Shown here piece after piece: positions 27,501 to 36,643 of a DNA stretch of 64,000 nucleotides. The notes beneath the pieces are model-generated. The model was not told the DNA's origin. It saw only the letters and a list, made by a program, of their open reading frames with translations, and searched no databases. Position numbers and translations under genes: made by a program. The stretch comes from SIG701 sp045544955 (lineage in GTDB: Bacteria > Bacillota > Clostridia > Oscillospirales > CAG-272), in NCBI GenBank assembly GCA_045544955.1, contig JAZPZY010000004.1, forward strand, positions 119,480 to 183,479, in the 5' to 3' direction. Position 1 is the stretch's first letter. The number at the start of each line of letters is the position of its first letter.

Positions 27501-28197
27501 CACCCTCTGGCACTTCAAGTACATGGAGCAGGGAAATGAAAACGCCATCAAAACGCTGACGCTCACCGTGGACGGCGTAAAGGAGCTGCCGGACAGTTAC
27601 ACGATCTTTTTGACTAACCACGGCACCAGCAACAAATACACTGCGAAACTGACTCTTGCCTTTACAAAGACCGCCGCCGCAGACAAACCGTCTTCCGATG
27701 CCGCAAAGCCGGCAGAAACCGCAAAGACTGCCGGTACGCCGGCCGCCGTTACGGTGGAAGGCAAGACGGATCACCTCACGCTGCCCGCATCGGATGCCGA
27801 CTGGAAAGCCGCTCCCTCTCCCACGGCAGAGGAGTTGAAAGGTTCTTACAAGGCAACAGCCAAAACGGCAGAAGCCGCCTACACCTACGATAAGGAAGCA
27901 GGCAAGCTGTCGATCGATATCACCTACAACTTCAACTACTGGGTAGGTGACATGGTGCTGACGGATGCAAACGGCAAAAAGATCGATTTCAAAACGGACA
28001 GAACCTTTGGCAAGGACGGTACCCTCTGGCACTTCAAGTACATGGAGCAGGGGAAGGATCACGCCATCAAAACGCTGACGCTCACCGTGGACGGCGTAAA
28101 AGAGTTGCCGGATAGCTACGTTCTCTTCGTGGAAAACTGGGGCACCAGCAACAAATACACCGCCCGGCTGACCATCGATCTCACCAAAGCGAAATAA
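24529..28197 (+). CDS. Exported array protein with two tandem tail domains
   Basis: 1222 aa from ATG 24529 (GAAAGGA ribosome site; starts MKKLCAFFLSLMMAVSVFP). The frame is open for 43 codons further upstream, but that stretch covers the promoter. Signal peptide about 1-27, jelly-roll about 38-252, Ig-like about 255-350, beta-sandwich about 355-495, barrel about 500-895 with GITMDFGRYPRIFG (Asp694), SDQTHETFF and LSGHDTTKEEE. Then two tail domains, about 898-1045 and 1073-1222, joined by a Lys/Ala/Pro linker; unlike 20396 it has no second jelly-roll between barrel and tail. Both tails contain NYWVGDMVL/GYWVGDMVL, DANGK and LWHFKYMEQG. It ends LTKAK without an anchor. Confidence 0.84.
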   Translation: MKKLCAFFLSLMMAVSVFPAFGYTVRAEEAAEPAEKVIFDYNCDKFDTTIMQVTPGTYPHTYIFDSTRKDVDEGTLRFGSSGTLNSHANIKIPLDMKNPAFALDLSMKVNSLAAFGESIWSGMVFEIYVPDSRLLFFSVQDLGEPDENGKNAVLLMSKTKRGQKDATVRIAIPTDGEFHDWQFQFDGKGELRLLIDGQVQAKITEITANAEVDSAYMMLKNVMTNVVSGLNDVIIDHIKVTEGITMSNSQILAATATPDSSAKNLTVTATVNKIPEDAEMTVIVTPYSDPAKAEKKSYTPEDLTSSVTFTDLPFTGLCTVEVQMTNTPAVSFKQYLYDELTYVTEAGKIENDAPDHAFVFNKMDLAERPKDSLWKETKYVNAAGEKAVLLSIPAEKDAHSFTVPVELTGKFAVYVGYVAGVQELTVNDKNVFIAFKANPADEIREIFALADDFDATKITVTNTESLAAQVAYVKFVSLSDEQYELYLKEDDSQNLMKDNDGYSIFTKEAYSKPENLINSVLTVPSERYNLGKFNFAMFSTSILNYDSEVWWKYVYARMEELGIPKEKAPKDFLSHIDTKGEVMDFGDKWRDADIQNYANIRAINEYGAPHVILADYAAEHELGEVYASLRMSHYNGIDSLYPFQSGAFYYLHPEWLIDAGTYQLSYMHEEYRNYLHDLLMEMATPENVAGITMDFGRYPRIFGQELADVEKRTEILNDFVKSIHDDLPEGKVLNARVLNPTKTQALAWGLDYEHWCEQGWIDRLIISDQTHETFFNFDEYMAFFEKCPDVEFYLGINGTLSGHDTTKEEEEIMKAGGYVEGKELVRSEDFMLRAYDAYMAGADGIFLFNGPSSDPQMGGIPPYYAYMNNKTLMEKWYTFEYPQSLFTEKISFLTNGAKLSVTVEGKKALLDLPATDADWKAAPSLTEEDLTAGYKVTANEADAVYRFDEETGDLTIDITYNFGYWVGDMVLTDANGKEIPFTTDRLFGKGGTLWHFKYMEQGNENAIKTLTLTVDGVKELPDSYTIFLTNHGTSNKYTAKLTLAFTKTAAADKPSSDAAKPAETAKTAGTPAAVTVEGKTDHLTLPASDADWKAAPSPTAEELKGSYKATAKTAEAAYTYDKEAGKLSIDITYNFNYWVGDMVLTDANGKKIDFKTDRTFGKDGTLWHFKYMEQGKDHAIKTLTLTVDGVKELPDSYVLFVENWGTSNKYTARLTIDLTKAK
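27220..28194 (+). repeat. Intragenic tandem duplication of the tail-domain coding segment
   Basis: Two units of about 445 bp (about 27220-27663 and 27746-28194). Stretches around 27420-27460 and 27940-27980 (ACTGGGTAGGTGACATGG and following) and around 27550-27600 and 28070-28110 are almost identical at the DNA level, including third positions. This points to a recent duplication or ongoing conversion. Confidence 0.88.
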
Positions 28198-28210
28198 GAA
28201 TTGCCCCTTT

Positions 28211-28244
28211 CACCGGACAGCGGAATCCCGCTGTCCGGTGTTTT
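28211..28244 (+). terminator. Terminator of the 24529 gene
   Basis: Perfect 13-bp stem CACCGGACAGCGG with its complement, 4-nt loop, TTTT. Confidence 0.93.
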
Positions 28245-28306
28245 GCTCCTGTGCATTGTGCCTAAATCCGCATCCTGATTTTGTCATATTTTACAAACTT
28301 ACACCC

Positions 28307-28350
28307 GTTCATACGCAGTTAACAAAGTTTGCTTTTTTTTATATTATAAT
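28307..28350 (+). promoter_or_regulatory. Promoter with two Pho-box-like direct repeats, upstream of the 28406 gene
   Basis: TTCATA (28308-28313), spacer CGCAG, TTAACA (28319-28324), 20 bp, TATAAT (28345-28350). TTTACA and CTTACA at about 28290 and 28298 may be further upstream half-sites. Confidence 0.76.
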
Positions 28351-28405
28351 TAGTATAGCACTCTATCGAAAGTGCGTGATTTCATTTTTTGAAAGGAAAA
28401 TTTCT

Positions 28406-31400
28406 ATGAAGAAGAGACTTTGTGCACTCCTGCTGGCTCTCGTTATGGTCATTGGCGTAATGCCCATGTTCGGCCGTGCAGTAAGTGCAGCAGAATCTAC
28501 GGAAAAAGCCGAATCCACGGAAGAAACCAAGTCCGAGGAAAAAGCTGAATCCGAAGAAAAAGCAGAATCCGAAGGTACCGTTCTCATTGACTGGAACTGC
28601 GATACCCTGGATCCTGCCCTCGTTTCCCTTGGCGGTAACTACTACCCCTCTTACTACTTCGCTGACTCCAAAACGGAGGGCGTAGCGGAAGGTACCGTAT
28701 ACATGGGCGGTACTGCAAAGGAACCGGGCTACGTCACCATGACGCTTTTCCCCAAAATGACCAGTGCCGCCGTTACGCTGGAAATGGACATGAAGGTTGA
28801 CTCCATCATGACCCATATGGCAAACGACATGTTCCGCGGCGTCATCATCGAGTTCCCCCTGCCCCAGAACAAACTGCTCTACATCGTTCTGCAGGATCTG
28901 GGCGAGCCCGATGAAAACGGAAAGAACCTGACGATGCGCGTATCCAACAAGGACCGTTCCGCTGACAACGCTTACGTTGAGAAGGTCGCCATCCCTGTGG
29001 ACGGTGAATTCCATAAGTGGGCGTTCCAGTACGACGGTAAGGATATGCTCCGCTTCACCATTGACGGCGAAGTTATTAAGGACTTCCCGGAGGTAAACGT
29101 ATTCCACGACGGAGCCAGCACCGGTCGTCTCCAGATCAAGAACATCATGGCAGACATGACCTCTGATTCCGATCTGAACTCCATCACCTTTGATCACATC
29201 AAGCTGACGGAAGGCACCACGCTGAACTACAATAAGGTAGAAAGCGTTAACATCGCTGCCGACGCCAACGCAGAAAAGTTCACCCTCACCACCAAGCTGA
29301 ACAACGTGGACGATGAGGGAGAAGTATCCATCTCCATTTATCCCCGCGGCGAAGTGGAAAAGGCTGTAACCAAGACCTACAAGCCCGAAGAGGCTACTTC
29401 TACCGCCGTTCTGGAGGAGCTCCCCTTCTCCGGTATCGTTACCGTTGTGGTAAACTACACCGGTGCACAGCCGTACGAGTTTGACTACTTCCTGTACAAC
29501 TCCTACGAAAAGTTCGAAGCCGGTGCAGAAATCGAGGCAGACGGTGACAACGAGGCATACGTATTCTCCGATCTCGGTGAGATCGATCTGCCGGAAGATT
29601 CCATCTGGTACACCGTTGACTACAAAACGGCTACCGACGAGGGCTCTGCCCTGTTCGCTCCTGCTGTAGGTACTGCTCATTCCTTTACCATTCCCGCCAA
29701 GCTGACCGGTAAATATGCCGTATACGTTGGCTACGTGGTAGGCACCAAGCAGATCACCGTAAACGGTGTGAACGTGGACATCGTAACGGCAAACACTGCC
29801 GCCCCCAACTCCATTCACGAAGTATTTGCTACCGCCGTGGAGCTTAAGGACGGTGAAATTACCGTTTCCAACACCGCCTTTGCATCCGCACAGGTCGCTT
29901 ACGTGAAGCTCCTCTCCCTGTCCGATGAAATGTATGAGATCGCCACCAAAGAAGACGATTCCCACACCTTCATCACCGACAACGACGGTTACTCTACGCT
30001 CTGCGGCAAGGGCCACGGCAACTACGAGACCCTGTTCCAGAACGACTTTGTTACTCCCTACAAGACGATCGACCAGCGTCAGTTCATCTGGTGCACGTTC
30101 TCTACCTCCATTCTGAACTACGACAGTGAAGTTTGGTGGGAGTACACCACGAAGAGACTGAAAGAACTGAACATCCCCGAAGAAAAGTGGCCCGAGGACT
30201 TCCTTGACCACGTAAACACCAAGGGTGAGCACGTAGATTACGACCACGTAATGCGTGATATCGACAAGATCGCCTACGACAATATGCGTTCTCTGAATGA
30301 GACCGGCTATCCCCACAAGGTTCTCTCCGATATGGTGGCAGAGAAGATCGAGGACGGCGAGTTCTACGTATCTCTCCGTATGTCTCACTTCTCCGCTTCC
30401 GGCTGGTCCTTCCAGACCGGTGCCCTGTACCACCTGCATCCCGAATGGAAGCGGGATGGCGGCGGTGAAGCAAGCTATATCCACGAGGAGTACCGCAACT
30501 ACGTACACGATATCCTCATCGAGATGGCTCAGCCCGAAAACGTAACCGGTATCCTCATGGACTACGGCCGTTACTATATGATTTTTGGCAATGAGCTGCC
30601 CATCGATGGCAAGACCGAAGACGGCAAGACCCGTACCGATATCGTAAACGAGTTCATAAAGAGCGTTCGTGACGATATGCCCGAAGGCAAGAAGCTCACC
30701 GTACGCGTGCTGGATCCCGTCTACGAAAAGGCCACCGTATGGGGTCTGGACTACAAGCACTGGGTTGAAGAAGGCTGGGTTGACCGGGTATACATCTCCT
30801 GCCAGTCCCACGAGACCTTCTTCGATTTCCAGGATTACATCGATTACTTCGACGAGCATCCCGAGGTTGAATTCTACCTGGGCGTAAACGCTACCCTGTC
30901 CGGACACGACCTGACCAAGGCAGAAGAAGAAATTCTGAAGGCCGGCGGCACCATCCAGAAGGGTGAGCGTGTGGATGACACCTCCATCATGCTCCGCGTA
31001 TACGATTTCTACAACGCAGGTGCAGACGGCGTATTCATGTTCAACTGGTCCGGTACCGGCAACATGTTCAAGAACATGAACAACGCTACTCTCATGAAGA
31101 GATGGTACAACTTCACCTATCCCACCACGCTGATGGCAGCACCGGTTGCACAGTTCACGGATGAAGGCGGCAACCGCGTCATCTTCGACTACAACTGCGA
31201 TTCTCTCTCCAGCTCTCTCGTGAAGCTGGGCAACAACAAGTACCCCTACTTCTACTTTGCTGACCACGAGCTGGACGAGAACGTTCCCGAAGGCCAGATC
31301 TACATCGGCGGTAAGGCAGAGGACGACAACACCGGCTACGCTACGCTGACCGTTCCTACTACAGGCGCCGGCTCCTCCTACACCCTCAAGATGGATCTGA

Positions 31401-32347
31401 AGATCGAGGACATCATGACGCCCGCAAAGATGCCCACCTGGCGCGGTCTGATCTTCGAGATCATCAACCCGAACGCACCGCTTCTGTACTTCACGCTGAA
31501 CGGCACGGACGACGGCAACGCCGAGATCCATCTGTCCCAGAAGAACCGTGCAGGCAATGACGTAGTAAAGAAGATCACCCTGCCCACGGACGACAAGTTC
31601 CACACCTGGACCATCGACTTCAACGGCAAGGAAGGCACTGTGAAGTTCGCCATCGATGACAAGACCGTTCTGGAGGCTAAGGACATCGTATGCCAGCCCT
31701 CCAAGCCCGGTCTGAGCCAGATCGACATCAAGAACATGATGGCGGACATCGGCTCCGGCTACAACTCCCTGTACATCGACAACATTTCCATGACCTCCTT
31801 CGTTGAGGCTTCCACCACTGCCCCCGTTGAGGAAACGCCGGAAGGCAGCACGCCCACCGGTATCACAACCGTGGACGGCACCGAAGCAAAGGTTACTGTT
31901 GAGACCCGCGCCGAGGTTCTGAAACTACCCGTAAGCGATGCGGACTGGGCAAAGGCTACGACCATTGAAAAGTCCGAAAAAGCCGCCAACTACAAATCCT
32001 ACGGCAAGGAAGCTACTGTTACCTACAAGTTCGACAAGGATACAAAGCAGCTTCACCTGAGCATCAACTACAATCTGAACTCCTGGCTTGGCGATCTGGT
32101 TGTGGTAGATGCAGACGGCAAGGAAGTCAAGATCAAGTCCGACAGAGCCTGGGGTTCCGCCGGTGCGGATTACACGCTGTGGAGCCATTCCTACGCAGAT
32201 AACGGTCACGCCTCCGCCATCAAGGTTCTGAACCTGACGGTGGAAAACGTAACCGAGCTGCCCGAAAAGCTCGTGCTCTTTGCAAGCAACTGCGGTACGC
32301 AGACCTTCTTCACCGCAAAGCTGAACATTGAGTTCCAGGCAAAATAA
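28406..32347 (+). CDS. Exported array protein with second jelly-roll and tail domain
   Basis: 1313 aa, the largest complete member, from ATG 28406 (GAAAGGA ribosome site; starts MKKRLCALLLALVMVIG). An upstream in-frame start at 28238 is rejected because it spans the promoter. Signal peptide about 1-30, then a Glu/Lys/Ser repeat spacer (about 31-57), jelly-roll 1 about 58-270, Ig-like about 272-368, beta-sandwich about 373-515, barrel about 520-910, jelly-roll 2 about 922-1135, linker, tail about 1160-1312 ending FQAK. The motif reads GILMDYGRYYMIFG (Asp719) and is followed by a small unique insertion (IDGKTEDGKTR) where the others have a plain LTDV-type turn. SDQGHE is changed to SCQSHETFF. 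No membrane anchor. Confidence 0.84.
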   Translation: MKKRLCALLLALVMVIGVMPMFGRAVSAAESTEKAESTEETKSEEKAESEEKAESEGTVLIDWNCDTLDPALVSLGGNYYPSYYFADSKTEGVAEGTVYMGGTAKEPGYVTMTLFPKMTSAAVTLEMDMKVDSIMTHMANDMFRGVIIEFPLPQNKLLYIVLQDLGEPDENGKNLTMRVSNKDRSADNAYVEKVAIPVDGEFHKWAFQYDGKDMLRFTIDGEVIKDFPEVNVFHDGASTGRLQIKNIMADMTSDSDLNSITFDHIKLTEGTTLNYNKVESVNIAADANAEKFTLTTKLNNVDDEGEVSISIYPRGEVEKAVTKTYKPEEATSTAVLEELPFSGIVTVVVNYTGAQPYEFDYFLYNSYEKFEAGAEIEADGDNEAYVFSDLGEIDLPEDSIWYTVDYKTATDEGSALFAPAVGTAHSFTIPAKLTGKYAVYVGYVVGTKQITVNGVNVDIVTANTAAPNSIHEVFATAVELKDGEITVSNTAFASAQVAYVKLLSLSDEMYEIATKEDDSHTFITDNDGYSTLCGKGHGNYETLFQNDFVTPYKTIDQRQFIWCTFSTSILNYDSEVWWEYTTKRLKELNIPEEKWPEDFLDHVNTKGEHVDYDHVMRDIDKIAYDNMRSLNETGYPHKVLSDMVAEKIEDGEFYVSLRMSHFSASGWSFQTGALYHLHPEWKRDGGGEASYIHEEYRNYVHDILIEMAQPENVTGILMDYGRYYMIFGNELPIDGKTEDGKTRTDIVNEFIKSVRDDMPEGKKLTVRVLDPVYEKATVWGLDYKHWVEEGWVDRVYISCQSHETFFDFQDYIDYFDEHPEVEFYLGVNATLSGHDLTKAEEEILKAGGTIQKGERVDDTSIMLRVYDFYNAGADGVFMFNWSGTGNMFKNMNNATLMKRWYNFTYPTTLMAAPVAQFTDEGGNRVIFDYNCDSLSSSLVKLGNNKYPYFYFADHELDENVPEGQIYIGGKAEDDNTGYATLTVPTTGAGSSYTLKMDLKIEDIMTPAKMPTWRGLIFEIINPNAPLLYFTLNGTDDGNAEIHLSQKNRAGNDVVKKITLPTDDKFHTWTIDFNGKEGTVKFAIDDKTVLEAKDIVCQPSKPGLSQIDIKNMMADIGSGYNSLYIDNISMTSFVEASTTAPVEETPEGSTPTGITTVDGTEAKVTVETRAEVLKLPVSDADWAKATTIEKSEKAANYKSYGKEATVTYKFDKDTKQLHLSINYNLNSWLGDLVVVDADGKEVKIKSDRAWGSAGADYTLWSHSYADNGHASAIKVLNLTVENVTELPEKLVLFASNCGTQTFFTAKLNIEFQAK

Positions 32348-32391
32348 GCAGCCGATTCCCAAAATTGGCTGAATCCAAAAAACGCATCGAA

Positions 32392-32428
32392 GGGGCTGTC
32401 ACATCTAAATGTGACAGCCCCAAATTTT
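32392..32428 (+). terminator. First of two terminators after the 28406 gene
   Basis: Perfect 13-bp stem GGGGCTGTCACAT with its complement, CTAA loop, then AAATTTTT. Confidence 0.88.
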
Positions 32429-32469
32429 TGCGGCAGAGACGCGAAAGTTTGAAATTCCGAAGGAATACG

Positions 32470-32507
32470 GGAGGTGTTGCACTTTCAAATGCAACACCTC
32501 CTTTTTT
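32470..32507 (+). terminator. Second terminator after the 28406 gene
   Basis: Perfect 12-bp stem GGAGGTGTTGCA with its complement, 8-nt loop, TTTTTT, only 9 bp before the repeats of the next promoter. Confidence 0.92.
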
Positions 32508-32515
32508 CTCCAAAA

Positions 32516-32558
32516 TTAACACAATATACACAAATTTTCCGTCAGAGTATATTATAAT
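32516..32558 (+). promoter_or_regulatory. Promoter with two Pho-box-like direct repeats, upstream of the 32603 gene
   Basis: TTAACA (32516-32521), spacer CAATA, TACACA (32527-32532), 20 bp, TATAAT (32553-32558). Confidence 0.73.
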
Positions 32559-32602
32559 GGTTGTGTATGATTCCCTGCTATAATAAGAAAGGAAAAAATA
32601 CT

Positions 32603-35600
32603 ATGACCAAACGACTTTTTGCAATGCTGCTTTGTGCGGCCATGCTGCTGAGCTTCGTGCCGAGTTTCGGCATCGCCGCCGCAGACGCCGCAGAAACCAC
32701 GGCAGAAGAAGCTGCCGCACCGGTTGAGAAGGTACTTCTCGACTACAACTGCGATGCCGTAAAGGCTGACGGCATCTCCCTCCGCGGTAACAAATACCCC
32801 TCTTACTACATCGTGGACAGCGAAACGGGTAAAGAGGAAGGCGTTGCCGCCGGCACGATCCTTATGGGATCCGACGGAACTACCCGGGGCGATACTTCCC
32901 TGGTAATTCCGCTTGCCGACATGAAAGAAAAGACCTTCTCTCTGAAGATGGATCTGAAGATTGAGGATCTGATCACCCCCACCGCCAACGCAGACAAGCG
33001 CGGCTTCTACGTGGATTTCCACGTACCGGGCAGCCGCAATATCCAGTTCTACGTAAACGATCTGACCGATCCGGATGACGACGGCAGAAACGCCACCGTC
33101 TATCTGAAATACGCCTGGAACGAATCCTGCGTATACAACAGCCGCATCGCCATTCCTACAGACGGTGAATTCCACACCTGGGAAATCCTGTTCAACGGCG
33201 AAAGCGAGATCCGCATGTACATCGACAACGAGCTGAAGGCAGTCTTTGAGGAGATCTCCCTGAACGCCCAGATCGACACCGGCTATCTCCGTATCGGTTC
33301 CACTACTCTGGACGCTGCGGAAGGTACCACCAACAAGATCGCCATAGATAACATTTCCGTCACGGAAGGCATCAACTTCGGTACCACCAAGGTCCTCAGT
33401 GCCCTCCCGACCCGTGACAGTTCCGCCAAGGCACTGACTGTCAAGACCACACTGAACGAAGTGCCGAATAACTGTGAGATCACCGTAAAGATCATCTTCC
33501 AGGATGACCGCACCCAGACGGTAAAGACCACCTACAAGCCGGATGCAGAAGAATCCTCCGTCACCATTGAGGATATCCCCTTTAACGGCATGTGCGAAGG
33601 CGTGATCTCCGTCACCGGCGGTATGGATTATAGCTTTGATCTGTATCTGTACGCCGATTACGAAGTTGTTGAAAGCGGTGCCAAGATCACCGACGATACG
33701 CCCAACAAAGCGTACGTATTCACCAACATGGGCAGCATCGAGCTGCCGAAGGATTCCAAGTGGTCCGTAGGCTACACCACGGACGAATTCGGCACGAAAG
33801 GCACGATCCTCTCCTGCCAGAGTTCCGATCCCCAGTCCTTTGACGTACCGGTGGAACTGGACGGCAACTTTGCCATTTACATCGGCTACATGCAGGGCAC
33901 GAAGCGTTTTGCCGTGAACGGCAGAGAAAACTTCGTCACCTACAAGAACGAAAACGGCACCACCATATTTGAGCATTTCGGTGCGGCCGGTGCATTTGAA
34001 GGCACCAAGGCCACCGTTTCCAACGTGCCCGGCACGCCTCTCAGCGTAGCGTACGTAAAGATCGTTCCCATCACCGAGGAACAGTACGAACTGTATCAGA
34101 AAGAGGACGATTCCCATAACCTGATGTACGACGTGGACGGCTTCTCCATCTTCTGCAGTGCAGGCGTTAACACCGTAAAGGAACTGACGTACCGTGCACT
34201 GGATAAGTACGCACCCATGGAAGCTACGCTGAACTGGGCAACCTTCTCCACCTCCATTCTGAACTACAACAGCGAGACCTGGTGGAAGTACGTGCACGCA
34301 CGTCTGAAGGAACTGAATATTCCCGAGGAAAAATGGCCCGAAAACTTCCTTGACCACGTAAACAACAAGGGCGAGCATCTGGACTTCACGGATGAAATGC
34401 GTGATCTGGATAAGAACGCCTACGCCAACATGCTGGCAATAGGCGAGGTGGGCTTCCCCCATCACATCCTGGCCGATCACGCCAACGAAAAGGGATACGC
34501 CGAAATATTCGTTTCCCAGAGAATGTCCCACTTCTCCAACGGCGGCTACCAGAGCGGCACGCTGTATTTCCTTTATCCCGAATTTATCCGCGGCGGCTCC
34601 TGGCAATTCAGCTTCTACTATGACACCTACCGCAATTACATGCACGATCTGCTGATCGAAAATGCAAAGGGTGAAAACATTGCCGGCATCACCATGGACT
34701 TCGGTCGGTATCCTTTCATCTTCGGTTCCGAACTGAACGACGTGGAAAAGCGTACCGAGATCATGAACGAGTTCGTAAAGAGCGTTCGTGAAGATCTGCC
34801 CGAAGACAAAAAACTGTTCGCCCGCGTGCTGCATCCCACCAAGGACAAGGCCCTCAGCTGGGGTCTGGATTACCAGTACTGGTGCGAGCAGGGTTGGATT
34901 GACCGTCTTATGATCTCCGAGCAGGGCCACGAGAGCTTCTTCAACTTTGACGAATACATGGACTACTTCAACGAACACGATGAGGTAGAATTCTACCTGG
35001 GCATCAACGCCTCGATCTCCGGTCACGACCTGACCAAGGAAGAAGAGGATATTCTGAAGGCCGGCGGTACCATCGAGCAGGGCGAACGCGTGAAATTCGA
35101 AGATTTCATGCTCCGCGGTTATGAGGCTTACATGGCCGGTGCAGACGGTATCTTCCTCTTCAATGGTGTTGATGAAACCCGTGTGGGCGGTATAGATCCC
35201 GCATACGCATATCTGAACAACAAGACCAAGATGATGCAGTGGTACGAGTTTGAGTATCCGGCTTATCACTTCTCCTACTCTCTGGCTTCCCTTGAGGAAA
35301 AGGATAAGGTAGAGGTCGACTTCAACTGCACGTCCATCGAGGCGGCTGGCATTTCCGCCGGTGCCAACGAGGGCAACTACTTCGCAGACAGCACTACGTC
35401 CAAGGAAGTCGAAGAGGGTGCCGTCCTCATGGCAGGTACGGACCCCACAAAGGACTACGTTACCATGAAGTTCCCGCTGACGCTTCCTTCTCCCTCCTTC
35501 CGTCTGGATATGAATCTGAAGATCGAAGATCTGATGACGCCCTCCAGTGCTCCGTCATGGCGCGGATTCATCGTTGAGATCAACAATCCGAATGCCCCGC

Positions 35601-36469
35601 TGATCTACTTCGTTCTGAACGCCATGGATGATGCCGGAAATGCAAAAATCTACATTTCCCAGAAGAAGCGTGCAGCCACGGACGTAGTGAAAACGATCCA
35701 GCTGCCCAAGGACGGAAAATACCACAAGTGGACGGTAGAATTTGACGGCGCAAGCGAGGCAAACTTCTACCTGGACGGCAAGCTAATCGCCAACGTTCCG
35801 AATATCGTAGCAGAACCGGGCAATACGAAATCAGCTTATCTGGAATTCAAAAACGTAATGGGTAACCACAAAGAAGGCGAAAACCGCGTATTCTTTGATC
35901 ACATCACGCTTACCTCCGGCGTAATGGAAACGCCCGTGATAAAGAAGGAAGATAAGACTGCAGAAAAGACGGAAGAAAAGAAAGATACTGCCACTGCACT
36001 TGAAGGCGGCAAGGAAGCCAAAGCAACGGTTGAGGCACGCGCCGAGGTTCTGCCCCTGCCCGTAAGTGATGCAGACTGGGCAAAGGCTACTACCCTTGAA
36101 AAATCGGAAAAAGCCGCTAACTACAAATCCTACGGCAAAGAAGCCACCGTCTCCTACAAGTATAACAAGGATGCAAAAACCCTGCAGCTGCTCGTTACCT
36201 ACAATTTGAACTCCTGGCTGGGCAAGCTTGCTGTTACCGATGCAGACGGCAAGGAACTGAAGGTCACCTCCGACAGAAAGTGGGGTACTGCCAAGGCAGG
36301 CGGCACGCTGTGGAGCTTCTCCTACGCAGACAACGGCAACGCATCCGCGACCAAGTCCCTGCTTCTCACCGTTGAGAACGTAACGGAAATGCCGAAGGAG
36401 CTTGTCCTCTTTGCAAGCAACTGCGGCACAAGCACCACCTTCACCGCAAAGATCAATATCGAGTTCTGA
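32603..36469 (+). CDS. Exported array protein with second jelly-roll and tail domain
   Basis: 1288 aa from ATG 32603 (AGAAAGGA ribosome site), starting MTKRLFAMLLCAAMLLSFVP; an ATG 42 bases upstream lies next to the -10 box and is rejected. Signal peptide about 1-28, jelly-roll 1 about 42-258, Ig-like about 260-355, beta-sandwich about 360-498, barrel about 505-895 with GITMDFGRYPFIFG (Asp699), SEQGHESFF and ISGHDLTKEEE, jelly-roll 2 about 901-1110, a Lys/Glu-rich linker about 1112-1135, tail about 1139-1288 ending INIEF. Jelly-roll 1 belongs to a distinct subtype (ADKRGFYVDFHVPGSRN) shared with 36644 and 49374. The tail is very close to that of 28406. No anchor. Confidence 0.84.
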   Translation: MTKRLFAMLLCAAMLLSFVPSFGIAAADAAETTAEEAAAPVEKVLLDYNCDAVKADGISLRGNKYPSYYIVDSETGKEEGVAAGTILMGSDGTTRGDTSLVIPLADMKEKTFSLKMDLKIEDLITPTANADKRGFYVDFHVPGSRNIQFYVNDLTDPDDDGRNATVYLKYAWNESCVYNSRIAIPTDGEFHTWEILFNGESEIRMYIDNELKAVFEEISLNAQIDTGYLRIGSTTLDAAEGTTNKIAIDNISVTEGINFGTTKVLSALPTRDSSAKALTVKTTLNEVPNNCEITVKIIFQDDRTQTVKTTYKPDAEESSVTIEDIPFNGMCEGVISVTGGMDYSFDLYLYADYEVVESGAKITDDTPNKAYVFTNMGSIELPKDSKWSVGYTTDEFGTKGTILSCQSSDPQSFDVPVELDGNFAIYIGYMQGTKRFAVNGRENFVTYKNENGTTIFEHFGAAGAFEGTKATVSNVPGTPLSVAYVKIVPITEEQYELYQKEDDSHNLMYDVDGFSIFCSAGVNTVKELTYRALDKYAPMEATLNWATFSTSILNYNSETWWKYVHARLKELNIPEEKWPENFLDHVNNKGEHLDFTDEMRDLDKNAYANMLAIGEVGFPHHILADHANEKGYAEIFVSQRMSHFSNGGYQSGTLYFLYPEFIRGGSWQFSFYYDTYRNYMHDLLIENAKGENIAGITMDFGRYPFIFGSELNDVEKRTEIMNEFVKSVREDLPEDKKLFARVLHPTKDKALSWGLDYQYWCEQGWIDRLMISEQGHESFFNFDEYMDYFNEHDEVEFYLGINASISGHDLTKEEEDILKAGGTIEQGERVKFEDFMLRGYEAYMAGADGIFLFNGVDETRVGGIDPAYAYLNNKTKMMQWYEFEYPAYHFSYSLASLEEKDKVEVDFNCTSIEAAGISAGANEGNYFADSTTSKEVEEGAVLMAGTDPTKDYVTMKFPLTLPSPSFRLDMNLKIEDLMTPSSAPSWRGFIVEINNPNAPLIYFVLNAMDDAGNAKIYISQKKRAATDVVKTIQLPKDGKYHKWTVEFDGASEANFYLDGKLIANVPNIVAEPGNTKSAYLEFKNVMGNHKEGENRVFFDHITLTSGVMETPVIKKEDKTAEKTEEKKDTATALEGGKEAKATVEARAEVLPLPVSDADWAKATTLEKSEKAANYKSYGKEATVSYKYNKDAKTLQLLVTYNLNSWLGKLAVTDADGKELKVTSDRKWGTAKAGGTLWSFSYADNGNASATKSLLLTVENVTEMPKELVLFASNCGTSTTFTAKINIEF

Positions 36470-36484
36470 TCGTTCTCTCCGACG

Positions 36485-36521
36485 GGAGGTGCCATATGTA
36501 TAATATGGCACCTCCTCTTTT
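36485..36521 (+). terminator. Terminator of the 32603 gene
   Basis: Perfect 13-bp stem GGAGGTGCCATAT with its complement, 5-nt loop, then TCTTTT. Confidence 0.9.
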
Positions 36522-36558
36522 CATTTTGTGTAAATAATTGCTCTGAATGTTTCCAACA

Positions 36559-36602
36559 ATTCACACAAAATACACAAAATCCTTGTCCAATTATATTATA
36601 AT
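36559..36602 (+). promoter_or_regulatory. Promoter with two Pho-box-like direct repeats, upstream of the 36644 gene
   Basis: TTCACA (36560-36565), spacer CAAAA, TACACA (36571-36576), 20 bp, TATAAT (36597-36602). Confidence 0.75.
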
Positions 36603-36643
36603 ATACATATCCCGACAACAAAAAATCCAAAAGGAGAATCCCC

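Noticed and set aside
28382..31603. Open minus-strand frame of more than 1000 codons opposite the 28406 gene (similar ones opposite 20396, 32603, 12149 and others)
   Set aside because: No ribosome site, no family features, low-complexity hydrophobic/Val-Gly-rich composition; it mirrors the codon bias of the sense gene, in which codons whose complement is a stop are rare.
32392..32507. Two strong inverted repeats considered as ends of an insertion sequence
   Set aside because: The space between them is about 40 bp without a transposase, and each has the stem plus T run of a terminator.
36498..36503. TATAAT inside the loop of the 32603 terminator
   Set aside because: It is part of the hairpin, has no upstream element, and the real promoter of the next gene lies 95 bp further on.
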